The notes beneath the pieces are model-generated. The model had not been told where the DNA came from. It did not search any database and saw only the letters and a program-made list of their open reading frames with translations. The position numbers were made by a program, and so were the translations under genes. From contig AJFK01000008.1 in the NCBI GenBank assembly GCA_000467715.1, positions 62,001-126,000 on the forward strand: a stretch of 64,000 nt of DNA, read 5' to 3'. This stretch comes from Hysterium pulicare CBS 123377. Its lineage: Eukaryota > Ascomycota > Dothideomycetes > Hysteriales > Hysteriaceae. The stretch's first letter is position 1. Each line of letters opens with the position of its first letter. This document shows positions 47,301 to 58,201 of this stretch, piece after piece.

Positions 47301-50300
47301 ATCATCAAGAACGATGCCACTGCGTTCGACTGCCTGGCCTTCGAGCATCTGCAGACTTCGATGAGCGCTATTTCGAGTTACCTCCAAATAATGACGGCTG
47401 TGAACATCTTCGAGGATTTGACGCGCGTTGGTCAATGTCCATTACCAAGATATGAAGGGTGTCCTAACGGAACCTTCCTTGCCATCACCAGCAAGTTGCA
47501 TGATATGCAATTACGAGCGTGGATCCTGCAATATTTTCTGTTTAAGGAGGGCATCACCCAAAATGCTGAAGCCTTCCCATCGGCTGCAGATGATAAATTC
47601 GAGTATCTCCGCCATGTTCACTACGCTACTGGGGTACGAGGTTTCGGCCATGCGGCAGGAAGGATGTTTCTGAGACTGGAGAAGGATGAACTTATCCAAC
47701 TAGATGATGTCACTGATGGTAATACGCGCGACATTGAGTTCGCGCAGGTGTTGTATGACTTGTACGGTTTGAAGACATTTATCAGCAATGTTGAGTGTTT
47801 GAAGTTTACCTCCGCTCACGAGATTCTGGACAAGAAGACGGCTTCACAATTACTACCTTTCATCATGTCTCAGGCTCAAAAAATCAACATCAAAGACCTG
47901 CCGAAAACAGAAGTCAAAGTCACAATTGATAAAGTTCATGGCGCTTTGGGTCGACCGAAAGCAACCGAAGACATGTCCCAGAATCGCAAGCTCCTTACGT
48001 CTTATTTCAAGGCTCCTATCAACCCCATCTCCTTATTCCGATCTTTACAAGGCATTGGCACGTTGTCTACCAAGTACATCCCTCCTCAAGGTGCAGTTGC
48101 AGCGTCGAAAGGATGGTATTTCCTCATGGGAAATATTGCTTTGAATAAATTTCGATCTCAGAAACGAACTGGTCAAGGCCCAATAGAGGACATCAACATC
48201 GCCGCTGCTTTCTTCGTCCAAGACCTCGAATATACCATAGAACGCTGGGAGACTTGGTACCGTCTAGCACAAACTCATGATTCCCAGCTTGAGGAAGCCG
48301 TGTCATGGACTGCGGAAAAATTGAACAGCAATAGCGCGGAACTGCTGCACTTTCAGAGGTCAGCAATACACTGCTACTGCATGGCTGTCGCATGCGCGGT
48401 TTGTGACGCGGATCCTGCACCTCAAACCGTAGATAAAGTTTCAGATATGTACTCGGACTTTGGCAATAGAATCTATTCCTCGTCGAGACAGCCGTTCAAT
48501 ATGCTGGCCTTCTCTCTTCGGGAGACCGAGCAAAAATGGTACAGTAACCATATGATCTTCCAAGGAGCTCCATTCGCGCCATTAAAAGAATACACTGCCT
48601 GGAAATTAGCCAGCGTGTTGTTCAAGAGGGCTATTGCAGGAAAGCCCGACAAGTGGTGGTAAGTCAAAATTGTTTTCCATCGCTCTTTTAATGACGCTGA
48701 CGTATCTTACTAGGAACTACTACATGCTCGGAAAGTGTCTATGGAAGATGCATCGCGCAGACGAAAGTGCTCGCGGTAATAGCCAAGCTCCGTCTTGGGA
48801 AGACGTCGTCGACGCCTTCAGTTGGGCCATTGAAATGCTTCCAGAGAAGAAAGACAACCGTGGCCGCGAACCGATCTTGGAGCCCCATTACAAGCTGGTC
48901 TCAATTGTGCACAAACTGTTCCAGTTCAAGGAAATTAGTCATGAGAAGGGCGGAGAGATTTTGCAGCAAACATCCTATGCTCATAACATTACCCCACCTG
49001 AGAATTCGGATGACTGGGAACGGTTCGTTCTCGCGGTTTTGAAGGCGCTTCGCAGCGCAGACAAGTCAGGCTGGCACCATAGGATGACAGCTCGTACTGC
49101 CCACATCGTCTATGATGACTCTCAAGAATTTATCACCGCCACTGCTGCCAAGCAGGAACTGACTCAGCAGATGTTTACAAAGACAATGGCAGTCCAAGTC
49201 TGGAAACCGGAGAACGAGAGACCTGGCAGACATTTTGTGTATACCTCACGCTACACAAGGTTCTTCGTCAAGCTCTTGGTCCAAACTGGAGACAGAGCAA
49301 ACCTCGAAGCACTCGCTAAGCGCGTCCGCAAGAAGCCCCATGAATTTTTCGAGCACGCAAGGCTGTGGCAGGAATTGTGTCTAGCATATTTGAAATTGCT
49401 GCGCCGAGTTGGGAAAATACCTGAAGGTCATGAAGATGCCGTTTTCAAGTCCGCTAGCCACGAGGATTTCCAAGGTCGGAGCGCACTGGTCGAAGCCTGG
49501 TGCCATTTGCCCACGACTCAACATCCCATTTTGGATGTCTTGCGTGACGTGATTGAGCTGAAGCGCCTCAATAATGGATTGATGAAGGCTCTCCTTATCG
49601 ATGATCTCATCGGAGATACATATGCTTTGCTATATGCCACTATTGCGCCGACACTTGAACCATCGGCACCACAGCCTAGTCAACCACAGCAAGTGCCAAC
49701 CCAGCACCCGCTTGCCATTGCACCTCAGCCGCTACCAGCCGGTGCTGCTTTGCCACAGCAGCCTGCAAACCCAATGGCTTTCTCGTCGCTTATGAACCTC
49801 GACGGCGCTGCAGACGCTCAGAATAGTCCCCAGCCACCGCATAATTTCTTCCACACCAACCAACAGCAAATGCCGCATGCCGATACGACATCCCGCCCTC
49901 GGGCTAGGGGCGTGGGCCGACGTGAGCTTCAGCGGAAAGCAGAAGCCGCCGTGATGAAACCAGCAGCACCTACACCTTCTATACCGATCCGCTCGCCGCC
50001 TGTCGGGACCCATCCACAGGTCATGATACCTAGCTGGCCATCCACAGAGCAGCCTCACTCGGCATCCGACCACCGCGACCCAAGCGCAAATGGCCATGGT
50101 GGACAACTACAGATTCCCAGTAACTATGCCGGGGCAGCGCTCAGCAGTAATGGGAACGTCGAAAGTAGCGCGCCAGGTTCAATGCATGATAGTGCGGATG
50201 ATGAGAGCGAATTGAGCGAATTGGATGAGCAGGAGGTTGAGGAAATCCAAGATAGTCAGGAGGCGAATGATGAAAAGGAGGAGAGTGTTGTTGTAAAACC

Positions 50301-50406
50301 ATTGTTTCCGAATTTAATGACGAACAAGAAGGATATGGATAAGGCAGAGGAGAGTGTAGGTGCCAGTAGTGCTGCCACGCCTGAGGCTGGCGGGGTTGAA
50401 GCGTAG
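44328..50406 (+). CDS. HIR3: histone transcription regulator 3 (HIR complex subunit, CABIN1-like)
   Basis: Exon 1 contributes only the ATG (44328-44330). Exon 2 is 44409-48658 and exon 3 is 48714-50406, giving 1981 residues, near the family size. After M the protein reads SAFKALNIESDNESEDEVDN, EIQIEEALKLYQTALKFHSE, then SLSEYRRHELYGDNLEYDNI, the conserved N-terminal TPR region. TPR-like helices recur to about residue 1600 (WWNYYMLGKCLWKMHRADES). The end is Pro/Gln-rich, then acidic (SELSELDEQEVEEIQDSQ). Hir3 scaffolds the HIR complex, which deposits H3-H4 outside replication and represses histone genes. The intron directly after the start codon is supported by a GTATGT donor, a CACAG acceptor and the in-frame conserved start of exon 2. 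Confidence 0.94.
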
Positions 50407-53005
50407 GAGTATGGGTTCATGTTTGAGGGAGGACGGATTCGTGAGGAGGATGAGTTGTTGCATGAATGGTCTAAGTGACATTGTGGTATGTCCTTCTGAT
50501 ATTGTTCTTTTTCTTGCATTGCATTCAGCGGGTGGAGTAGGATATGGATAGAAACTGTGGCATGAGGTAATGGATGCACTAATGGGTTTCCTTGTGGGCT
50601 TTGTTGCTATGCCGAATAGATATCTGATACCCCTTTTATTCTCCTATGGGGTTATAGATCTACCGTACATGTACAATATATGCGGTTCTGCTTTCTAGCC
50701 TCTGCGGCAACTCATGCTGGTTTGTATTCTCTCGTAGCCTTAACCTGACTATAAGCTTTCATATCATCATTGTGAACGTTCTTATTCTTGTTCGGTCTTT
50801 CTGACTTCTCTTGATTGTGTGGGTGTAAGACCCTATCTATTTCTTTTGACTCGGTCTCTTCTCTCTGAAATCTGCTTGCTATCAAACTTCCCAAATAATG
50901 GAGACTCAATTGAGAAACCAGCGGTCATACCACTCGGCATGACCAGGCAAAGCACAAGTGATCCAATCACCTGTTACCGCCTCTAAGTCCCGCCCTTCAG
51001 CCTCACAATTGCTCAAACCGCGAGAGGCCGGGAATGACCTTAAAAGAACAAGTTCTTTTCCCTTATCATGATCCCCCAAAAATATAACCTTTGTCCTTCA
51101 CCCACTTACCACCCAATCAAGTACCCAGAAGACCATTAGCCCTACCTCGTGCACACTCGCCCACCTCCTTTCACTCCGGCTAACAAAGCTCAATTGCGGT
51201 GTGTAGGCCTTTGGCACCTCCGGGGTTTTCTGCGTAACCGTATAAGCGGGTGACCTAAACTATAATATTTATTAGTGAGCTTTATTAAACATTTGAAATT
51301 ATAACATATACTAAGTTCCATTTTATTCTTTTCTAATTTAGCATTCTAAACATGATGCTCACTTCCAAGGCCTGCCAGACTCAATCTGCATATCTGCGCA
51401 CCTGCTCAGATGCACTTCCAAAACTACCACCATATTTCGTCGAATCTGTTCGTCATGAGTTTGTAGCAATCAGCACATGATCCAAGCAAAACCTCATCCA
51501 CCTTGACCTCTGACGAGACTTGACCTCCCATACTCTCTCAAACTCGCACAAACAACCTCCGAATATCACCTCAACGTGACCCGTCAACGTGAACCGTCTT
51601 CATGACATCCAGATCTCATGCCACCAACATGTACAATGCTCTGTGAGAACAAACATCGGAACTAAAGTATTTAAGGAGTCCAAAATCCCACGTTGGAAAG
51701 ACCATCACCAGAGAATTGAAGAGTCGATATAAGTACTGGCAATCCTCTTCGAGACAGCGGCCGTGCCAAAAGGCGTAACCGCCGCCGTGAGGAAGCAGAA
51801 CCTTCGCACCCCAGCTTTTCTTAAACCTCCTATATCACAAGTTGAAGAGTCTCTCCAGACTGGTACCATATCTACTTGCATGAGCAAGGCATTCCTCCTC
51901 CGGGACCAATACTATCCAGTTAAAACTGGAGAGCATTTGAACTTGAGACTGGAATCTTCATGCTCCCGATATGTGTGAGCCAGTTTCTGGGACGATTCTT
52001 CGCCAAAAAACCAAAATCAAAGGCGATGCCAAGACATGGAAGCCACTACCGTATGATAGTTGACCAAAACAACTCCTGATTCTAATCCATGGCATTCCGA
52101 GGATGTATACCCGGACTAATGGCCTTCTATACCTCAAGCTCGGATCACAACAGGCCCCAAATACCCCTTCATGAGATTGATGAAGCATCAGACGGCAGTC
52201 ATGCGGTGATTCCAAACTGTTCTGCTATGTCACGAAATGAGAGCATCCCTTTCCATAAGCCATCATCACGCCAGCCGATGAGAGTGGATCATTGACACTA
52301 TTCATAATTAAGCCGAGGATCGGGAGAACATATTATATCGAGCTAGTTCCGTACCAAATGGTTGGTTCTTACCTGCTACGACCTAAACACTATATCCGTA
52401 CAGCAGAAAGAGATGCTCTGTACTCATCAGAATCGAATCGAGAAGATGAAGATGAAGCCAAAAATACCTGGAGAATGTATGAACTAAGAGGGAAACGACT
52501 CCAAATCGCACCACAACATTCCGCTATGTCGATTTTTAAGATTGTATCGATAAGGTAATGTGGTGAGTGCGGTTGCGTTCCCTGGAGGGAGCCGGGTTTT
52601 TTCAGCTGGTATCTAAATCATGGGCGATAGCATCTATCAAAATGTTCTTGATCAGAACTGAGGGTAGATCAGACGGCTCATGTAACTGGTTGAGGACGAT
52701 GAATGAAAGTGGATCCGGTGTGGGATGATTGGATGTTGAATAAGCGGAAATGGTGGACTGGAACTCTGCTATTGTTGGGCTGTGGAGCTTTGAGATGTGG
52801 GATGGGTATTCATGGGATTTAATGGACTGAGAATATCGATCGTAGGGACAAAATAGATGGAAATAGCGTGAAAGCTGGTTTCAATTAGTCTGGAAGTGTC
52901 AACCAATGTACAAGACTGATCATATCAAATCTGAAATGGCGCAAAGTTCGAATTTGAAATCTGAATTTGTATTAAACCGTATGCTTGCCCACCGCATCTT
53001 ACAAC
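50407..53005. other. 2.6 kb intergenic region with AT-rich patch
   Basis: No gene supported. Open frames at 51763-51978, 51958-52215 and 52292-52558 lack motifs and overlap others. Around 51250-51350 the base composition turns strongly AT-rich, next to an 18-base motif shared with 60723-60740 (listed separately). Confidence 0.45.
51201..51350. repeat. AT-rich remnant beside motif GTGTAGGCCTTTGGCACC
   Basis: The motif (51201-51218) is followed within 40 bases by a run of about 100 AT-rich bases. The reverse complement of 60723-60740 matches it at 14 of 18 positions, and all four differences are transitions. This is the pattern expected of mobile-element remnants hit by repeat-induced point mutation. 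No coding part is visible, so the family is unknown. Confidence 0.4.
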
Positions 53006-54102
53006 TCAATCAACATCCGGAATCGGTAAACCGTTCCAGATCTTCATTTTCCTTCCTTGTGATTCCATTGCTTTCATAGCAAGCTCATCTCTTAGCTTCC
53101 TTGTTTCTTGGTCTGAAACAAGTACGAAGTCGTACGTCAGAAGTTTCTCTCCTTCTTTGACACCGTATTTCTTCGCTTGTTCAGCGGAAACGGTGCCGAG
53201 ATCGATGATTAGAGATTCTTTTACGCCGAAGACAGCGTCGGAAGTCTCATAGGGATCGCCACGGAGATAAAGAGCCCTAATTTATCCATCAGAGACAGCA
53301 GAGACAGCAGAGATTTCGGAACCTACGTGATCAAATGATCGTACCCCTTCTTCTCAAACATAAAATGCATATGACTCGGCCTCCAAGGATGTCTTCCCAG
53401 AACCTTCAACATCTGTCCCACAGGTCCATCATGCGGAATCGAATATGGCACCGGCACGATAGCCTTGAACCAGAACAAACCCTCATCATCACTCTCCATT
53501 ACCGCTCTTCCATTCGGCTTGTCATAGTCCTCATATTGTACGTCATAAGAGCCCTTTGAATCCGTCTCCCAGATATCGATCTTCACGCCCGGGACAGGCT
53601 TTCCGGATGTGTCCTTGATCGTGCAGATGCAGAGCAGAGGCGTTCCCTCCGGGTCGTGTGAGATATTGGAGCCAATGGCTTCGTGTTCGGCGTCATGCGT
53701 GTGGAAGGGCCCGAGCACTGTGCCTTCTGTGCTGGCGGAAGGCTTGGGATGGTCGATGCTGTCGATGAGGAGGGAGAGGCCGAGGGTATCTGAGAGGAGG
53801 ATGAATTCCTGGCGTTCTTAATTAGCATTTCAGTTATAGAATCGCAGAGTGATCGAGAGACGTACTTGTCGCACATCCGTACACTTCTTCCCTACTGCGG
53901 TCAGGAACTCAATTCCGGCCATCCATTCTTCTGTGCTCAGCCTTGTCTCTCGCGCAAAATCATGCATGTGCTGGACTAATCGTTCGAGAAGGTATTTCAG
54001 GCGGGGATCCGGCGTTCGCGAATTGATCATGTGTACATTTTCGGTGATGTTGTCGATTGTGAGGTCCTTCAGCGGCGGGATATCTACCTCGGATGGATCC
54101 AT
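53006..54102 (-). CDS. intradiol ring-cleavage dioxygenase (catechol/hydroxyquinol 1,2-dioxygenase type)
   Basis: Three exons (54102-53866, 53808-53327, 53276-53006) join to 329 residues. The N-terminal dimerisation region has TEEWMAGIEFLTAVGKKCTD. The catalytic barrel has ASTEGTVLGPFHTHDAEHEA, the GVKIDIWETDSKGSYDVQY strand with the first Fe-ligand Tyr, the second Tyr in VPVPYSIPHDGPVG, and the two His ligands in HPWRPSHMHFMF. All four non-haem iron(III) ligands are therefore present. These enzymes open catechol or hydroxyquinol rings between the hydroxyls and feed the beta-ketoadipate route. There is no signal peptide, so it acts in the cytosol. Exact substrate is not decidable here. Confidence 0.93.
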
Positions 54103-54856
54103 TTGCTACAAAGGGTGAGAACAAGGACAGCTGTCTCTCTTGCTATACTCTAGAGTTTTTTGAGAGTAGTGAGAGCTTTCAATTCGATTGCTACTGGATG
54201 AAGAGAGAATTTGAAGTTAGTGCAAACTGGAGATTGCAGAAAAGCACGAAAGATATAAGGAACCAAGCAGCAACGTCGCACACGGTATTGATTCCGCTCC
54301 GCTAGGGCTCTGCTTAACTCATGTCATACCCCCTCCCGCATGCTTCAAATCATGGGGTCCTGTTAGTGATGATCATGGGGAGTTCGAATTGTAAGTACTT
54401 ATTCAGCAATTCCCATCATGTCGGCCGAAACTCCTGCTGACATTGACAAAGCCCATTCTGTGATAGGCTCAATCCATACACATGAAGAGGTTCCTGACAT
54501 GCGGGTCTCATTATTACCCCGCCACGGAGTCGAGGTCCGGTGGCGCATTGTGAGGTCAAGAGCTTCGGCGGGGTGTTCGGTAGATTTGTGTGGGGGCATT
54601 GCCGTATAGTAGTATGTCAGGAGTATTATTATCATGGAGAACGCGAATCTCATAATTTACACTCCTTCGACGTCCAATTCATAACATTACCAGAGGTCAA
54701 TAATGTTCAGAGTTCAAAGACTTCAGTCACGTGGTATTTGGCATTCTAGCATCCATACGTATTAGCTATCTGCTAGTATGTGCAGAGAAGCTGCTTCAGA
54801 AATGCACCACGGATCTCTCAAAATCAATCAGCGTGACATCAACTCTCAGATGTGTC
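54103..54856. other. intergenic region, no gene recognised
   Basis: 754 bases between the dioxygenase start and the stop of the next minus-strand gene. Overlapping small frames on both strands near 54400-54650 have no motifs. It holds the dioxygenase promoter. Confidence 0.45.
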
Positions 54857-56176
54857 TCAGGATCTCAAGAACTCCTTGACTTTCTCCCCCCAAACCACTC
54901 CCCTCTTATAAACCGCCATTTTCGGGACACTGCCGCTACTCAATCCATCAATAGCAGCTACGAGTTCTTCTCCGCTGCCTTCCTCTTTCACTTGTCGTAT
55001 CGGATACTGATATGTCTTGAACGCAAATACCAATGCCTTCGATTGTGGTAATCTATGCAGAGTCTGCCTCTCACATCTCAAAACCGTCTTGTCGATATCG
55101 ATCTCCTCCTTCAAGCAATCTCCAGATTCTTTCTCCTCAACTGACAGGTGATTCCCAGCAAGACAAAAGAGGTCTGTGTTGGTTGTGATGCTCCAATTGA
55201 CTCGCTTGACGATTTTACCCAGGAGCAAGGAGGCGAAGAATCGGTCCATACTCTTCTCGAGCTTAGCACCATAGCCAGGCACTGGGCCATGGATATCGGC
55301 CAGTTTGAGATTGAGCTTTTTACTCGTGTCGAAGCCGGATGGGAAACAAGTGACGTAGCCTTCGAGTTTGTATTTCTCTTCATCTGTGGGATCGGAAGAT
55401 GGAAGAAGAAAGAGAAAATCGGTGTCGACGTGAGAACCTAGGAGGCGAAGTGCTTCCTCTGCGGATGGTGCACTAACAGGTAGAGTTTCCGATGTAACGA
55501 GATTCTCGACATGCGATGAAGGTGCCTTGGCTTTGAACATGGTAGGATATCGTCGAGGTAGGTACGTTCCGGACATCCAAGTCCAGAACTCTTGAATTGC
55601 TGGGACGATGATGGGGTTTGCTGCTAACACGTCGTTGGCACGATCTTTGATAAGTTGCCGGCGGAGATGAATGCGCTTCAGGTATGTGTTGTCCATTGCA
55701 ACAAGATCGGACATTGTCAAGTGTCCAAGAGCTGGGAGGAGTCAGATTGTCGTAATAATGGAATAGTATTAGTCTAAATACCCATTGTTAAGTGATATTT
55801 TGGTTTGAATGGTCGTATCTGGATGGGCTCGGTGGACTGCCAATCGAAATTTGGCAGGGGTGCAATTTGATGATATACATCTTCTGAAGGTGTCTCATTA
55901 CTTTTCGACAACTGCAGAGGGGGAGCGGGCTAGGCTTGTATCAGTAATGAAGTGAGGAGAAGACTGTGACTATAAAACAGAGTATACTGAATATGAGCGC
56001 GCCAAATGCTTTCCGCTTTAATAGCATCTAGAAGACCAAGACTCATGACAACATGCAAGAGAATGAAAACGTACCTTTCCTGCTTTCTTTGCATATAATC
56101 TTTGAAAGTACCACACCACGCCACACAGGAGACAAAGCCACGGATAAGGACCAAGAGAAAGAAAATGGGGTATCAT
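54857..56176 (-). CDS. HRQ family / DUF3445 haem-dependent oxidase-like protein
   Basis: Three exons (56176-56075, 55929-55782, 55731-54857) join to 374 residues. The N-terminus (IPHFLSLGPYPWLCLLCGVV, then WYFQRLYAKKAGK) is a single membrane anchor followed by basic residues. The body shows HQIAPLPNFDWQSTEPIQIR, FKPKYHLTMGALGHLTMSDL, MDNTYLKRIHLRRQLI, YVTCFPSGFDTSKKLNLKLA, HGPVPGYGAKLEKSMDRFFA, VNWSITTNTDLFC, RCERQTLHRLPQSKALVFAF and KTYQYPIRQV, which are family landmarks. Members are related to haem-dependent oxidative N-demethylases that act on dimethylamine-like substrates. Here the family fits, but the substrate is unknown. It probably sits in a membrane with the domain on one face. Confidence 0.86.
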
Positions 56177-58201
56177 GTTGTTGAAATCAGAGGCGAATGA
56201 AGTCCTAAATTGAGAACAAGAAGCTACATGTTCAGAACATCAGAAATAAAAGAGTATGGCTTTAATCGGCTATGATTGTGTCGTTAGAAAGTCAAGCATT
56301 TGTTGGCGATAGAAATGCCCCGCAAAAGGTTTCCTATTCTGGGCAAGCGTTACGCCTTTGAGGTGGAGATAAATGCGTCTCTATTGTTTAGAAACTGAGG
56401 TTACCATAGATCGCATTGCTATGTTGAATTGCCATTGTGGTGTTAAATCGGGATTTTGGTCCAAGGAAACTGAGCGTCATAGGAGGTTGGACTAAACCGT
56501 CGAAAAAGCTTGACGATACAATCGATTACACATGGCTTCAGAGGAGCATTAACAATTCGAAGTATAACTTCGTAGCTCAGAACAGCCTGGATGCTGGGGA
56601 TCCTGACGAAATAGTATAGCTAGAGTGGAATGGTGGTTCCCGATGATACTTTTGATCCTTGAGAGGCATGTGAATTATCGAGTGAACTATCAGAAGTCTA
56701 AGGCTCGTGATATTTTGCTGTGAGCCCTTGATTTTGATCTGAAGATGTTTACTCGATCTACATTTGGAGTGTTCTCCGGTCTGAGATGTGATGGAAACAT
56801 GGGCGTGTGCATGATTGCAACACTGCCACCTCCTCGATGTGCTGATACCGTTCGTATGTAGGGTGCGGGCTCCAGGGTGATTCTTGACGACGCTGTGTGT
56901 TCGGTCCGTTTGGAGAATAAACTTTCCTCAAAAGTGCTCACTATGGCTAGGAGTAGGTCTTACTGTAAACGTACTGTAAGCTACAATCACCTGCATGGTG
57001 CACACGAATTGCATGAACACATGCAGGGCTCGAATAATAAGAAGGGAAACTTCCGCATTCCCTTTGCTCAGAAGGCCAGTTTATGAAGACACACCCATCA
57101 AAAGGCTGCTTCTTCTAGTGTCGAGATGGATGAAGAAGTCTAGATGTTAATGCATTGCCCATGCCCGTACCTATTCACCCTTTTCTCAATAGCAAGCATG
57201 ACGATGATTCGGTCTCGAGTTTTTCTGCAACTCGTGGTCTCCGAAGACATTCTGTTGGTCTACCTCGGCCGCTGGTGCAACGGTGGTCGTTCATCTGAAA
57301 CACAGAACGGGAGCCATTTTTAGGTCGGTGCTTTTGACAGTCTCAGAGCGCCGCGAACGGATTCAACTGTCGCCAGATCCCTCCCGAAAATCATCCCAAA
57401 AGAGAAGTGTGCGTAACAAAGTGAGTGGGCACATGCACGAAACAGGAGAGGGAACGGCAAGCATGCCAGAAACGTTTTTAGACTCGTGAAAGACAGTTCT
57501 GAGCATTCGAAGGTTGTACAACAATTCCAACTCCGATGAATGGACGAAATTCAGGATTCTAGGAAGTGTAAGGTCGCAGTACCACTCTTTCAACCGCCAT
57601 TGAAGTATGCTCGCCCAAGTGCGAGGCCACAAAGGAAGAATGGGTACAGTTAAGACGCTCTCGGTCGTCAAAGGGGCGTGTCGCCGCTCTCCCGCGGTAC
57701 CTGCAGTAGTGCACGGACGATTGTGAGGTGATTGGCTGTCACCGTTCCCTTGGAAAGCTTGGCAGTTTCACGACGCTCGACCGCTCAGGCCTCTGGAGCC
57801 TCGCGAAGCCTGCGCTCCACCATGTCGACCCCTACAAGTCCATGCTGGTCTATCTTTGGGCTCACAATGGAACAGCCTCGCGCGCGACAACTGCATGGCC
57901 CGTTTCTCATCCATGGCCGCCCATTCTGTCCCATTAGCCGAATGGTCCACTCAGTAAGTTTCACCGTCCGATGTTTCAGGAGAACGAAGCTGCGCCTATA
58001 TCTATGGCTACACCCTCCGTGTAGAACAAAGATCCATCCAGCACACCGGATTTTACTCTCTCTATTAAACAGAGCCAAAGTCATTCGCTTTCTTTGCTCT
58101 TGTTGTCTTTTCCGTTGTTTCTCTTTTACTTACAATCGTTAATCTCTCGTTCTCACCATTCGCTGTCGTACCACCATTCGTTGATATCACTTTGAACCAC
58201 C
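56177..58201. promoter_or_regulatory. 2 kb intergenic region, includes promoter of the CFEM-GPI gene
   Basis: No gene supported; open frames (56437-56619, 57363-57671 minus, 57732-58142 plus) lack motifs. The last 130 bases before 58202 are T/C-rich (TTCTCTTTTACTT-like runs), a common leader composition for highly expressed fungal cell-wall genes. Confidence 0.45.
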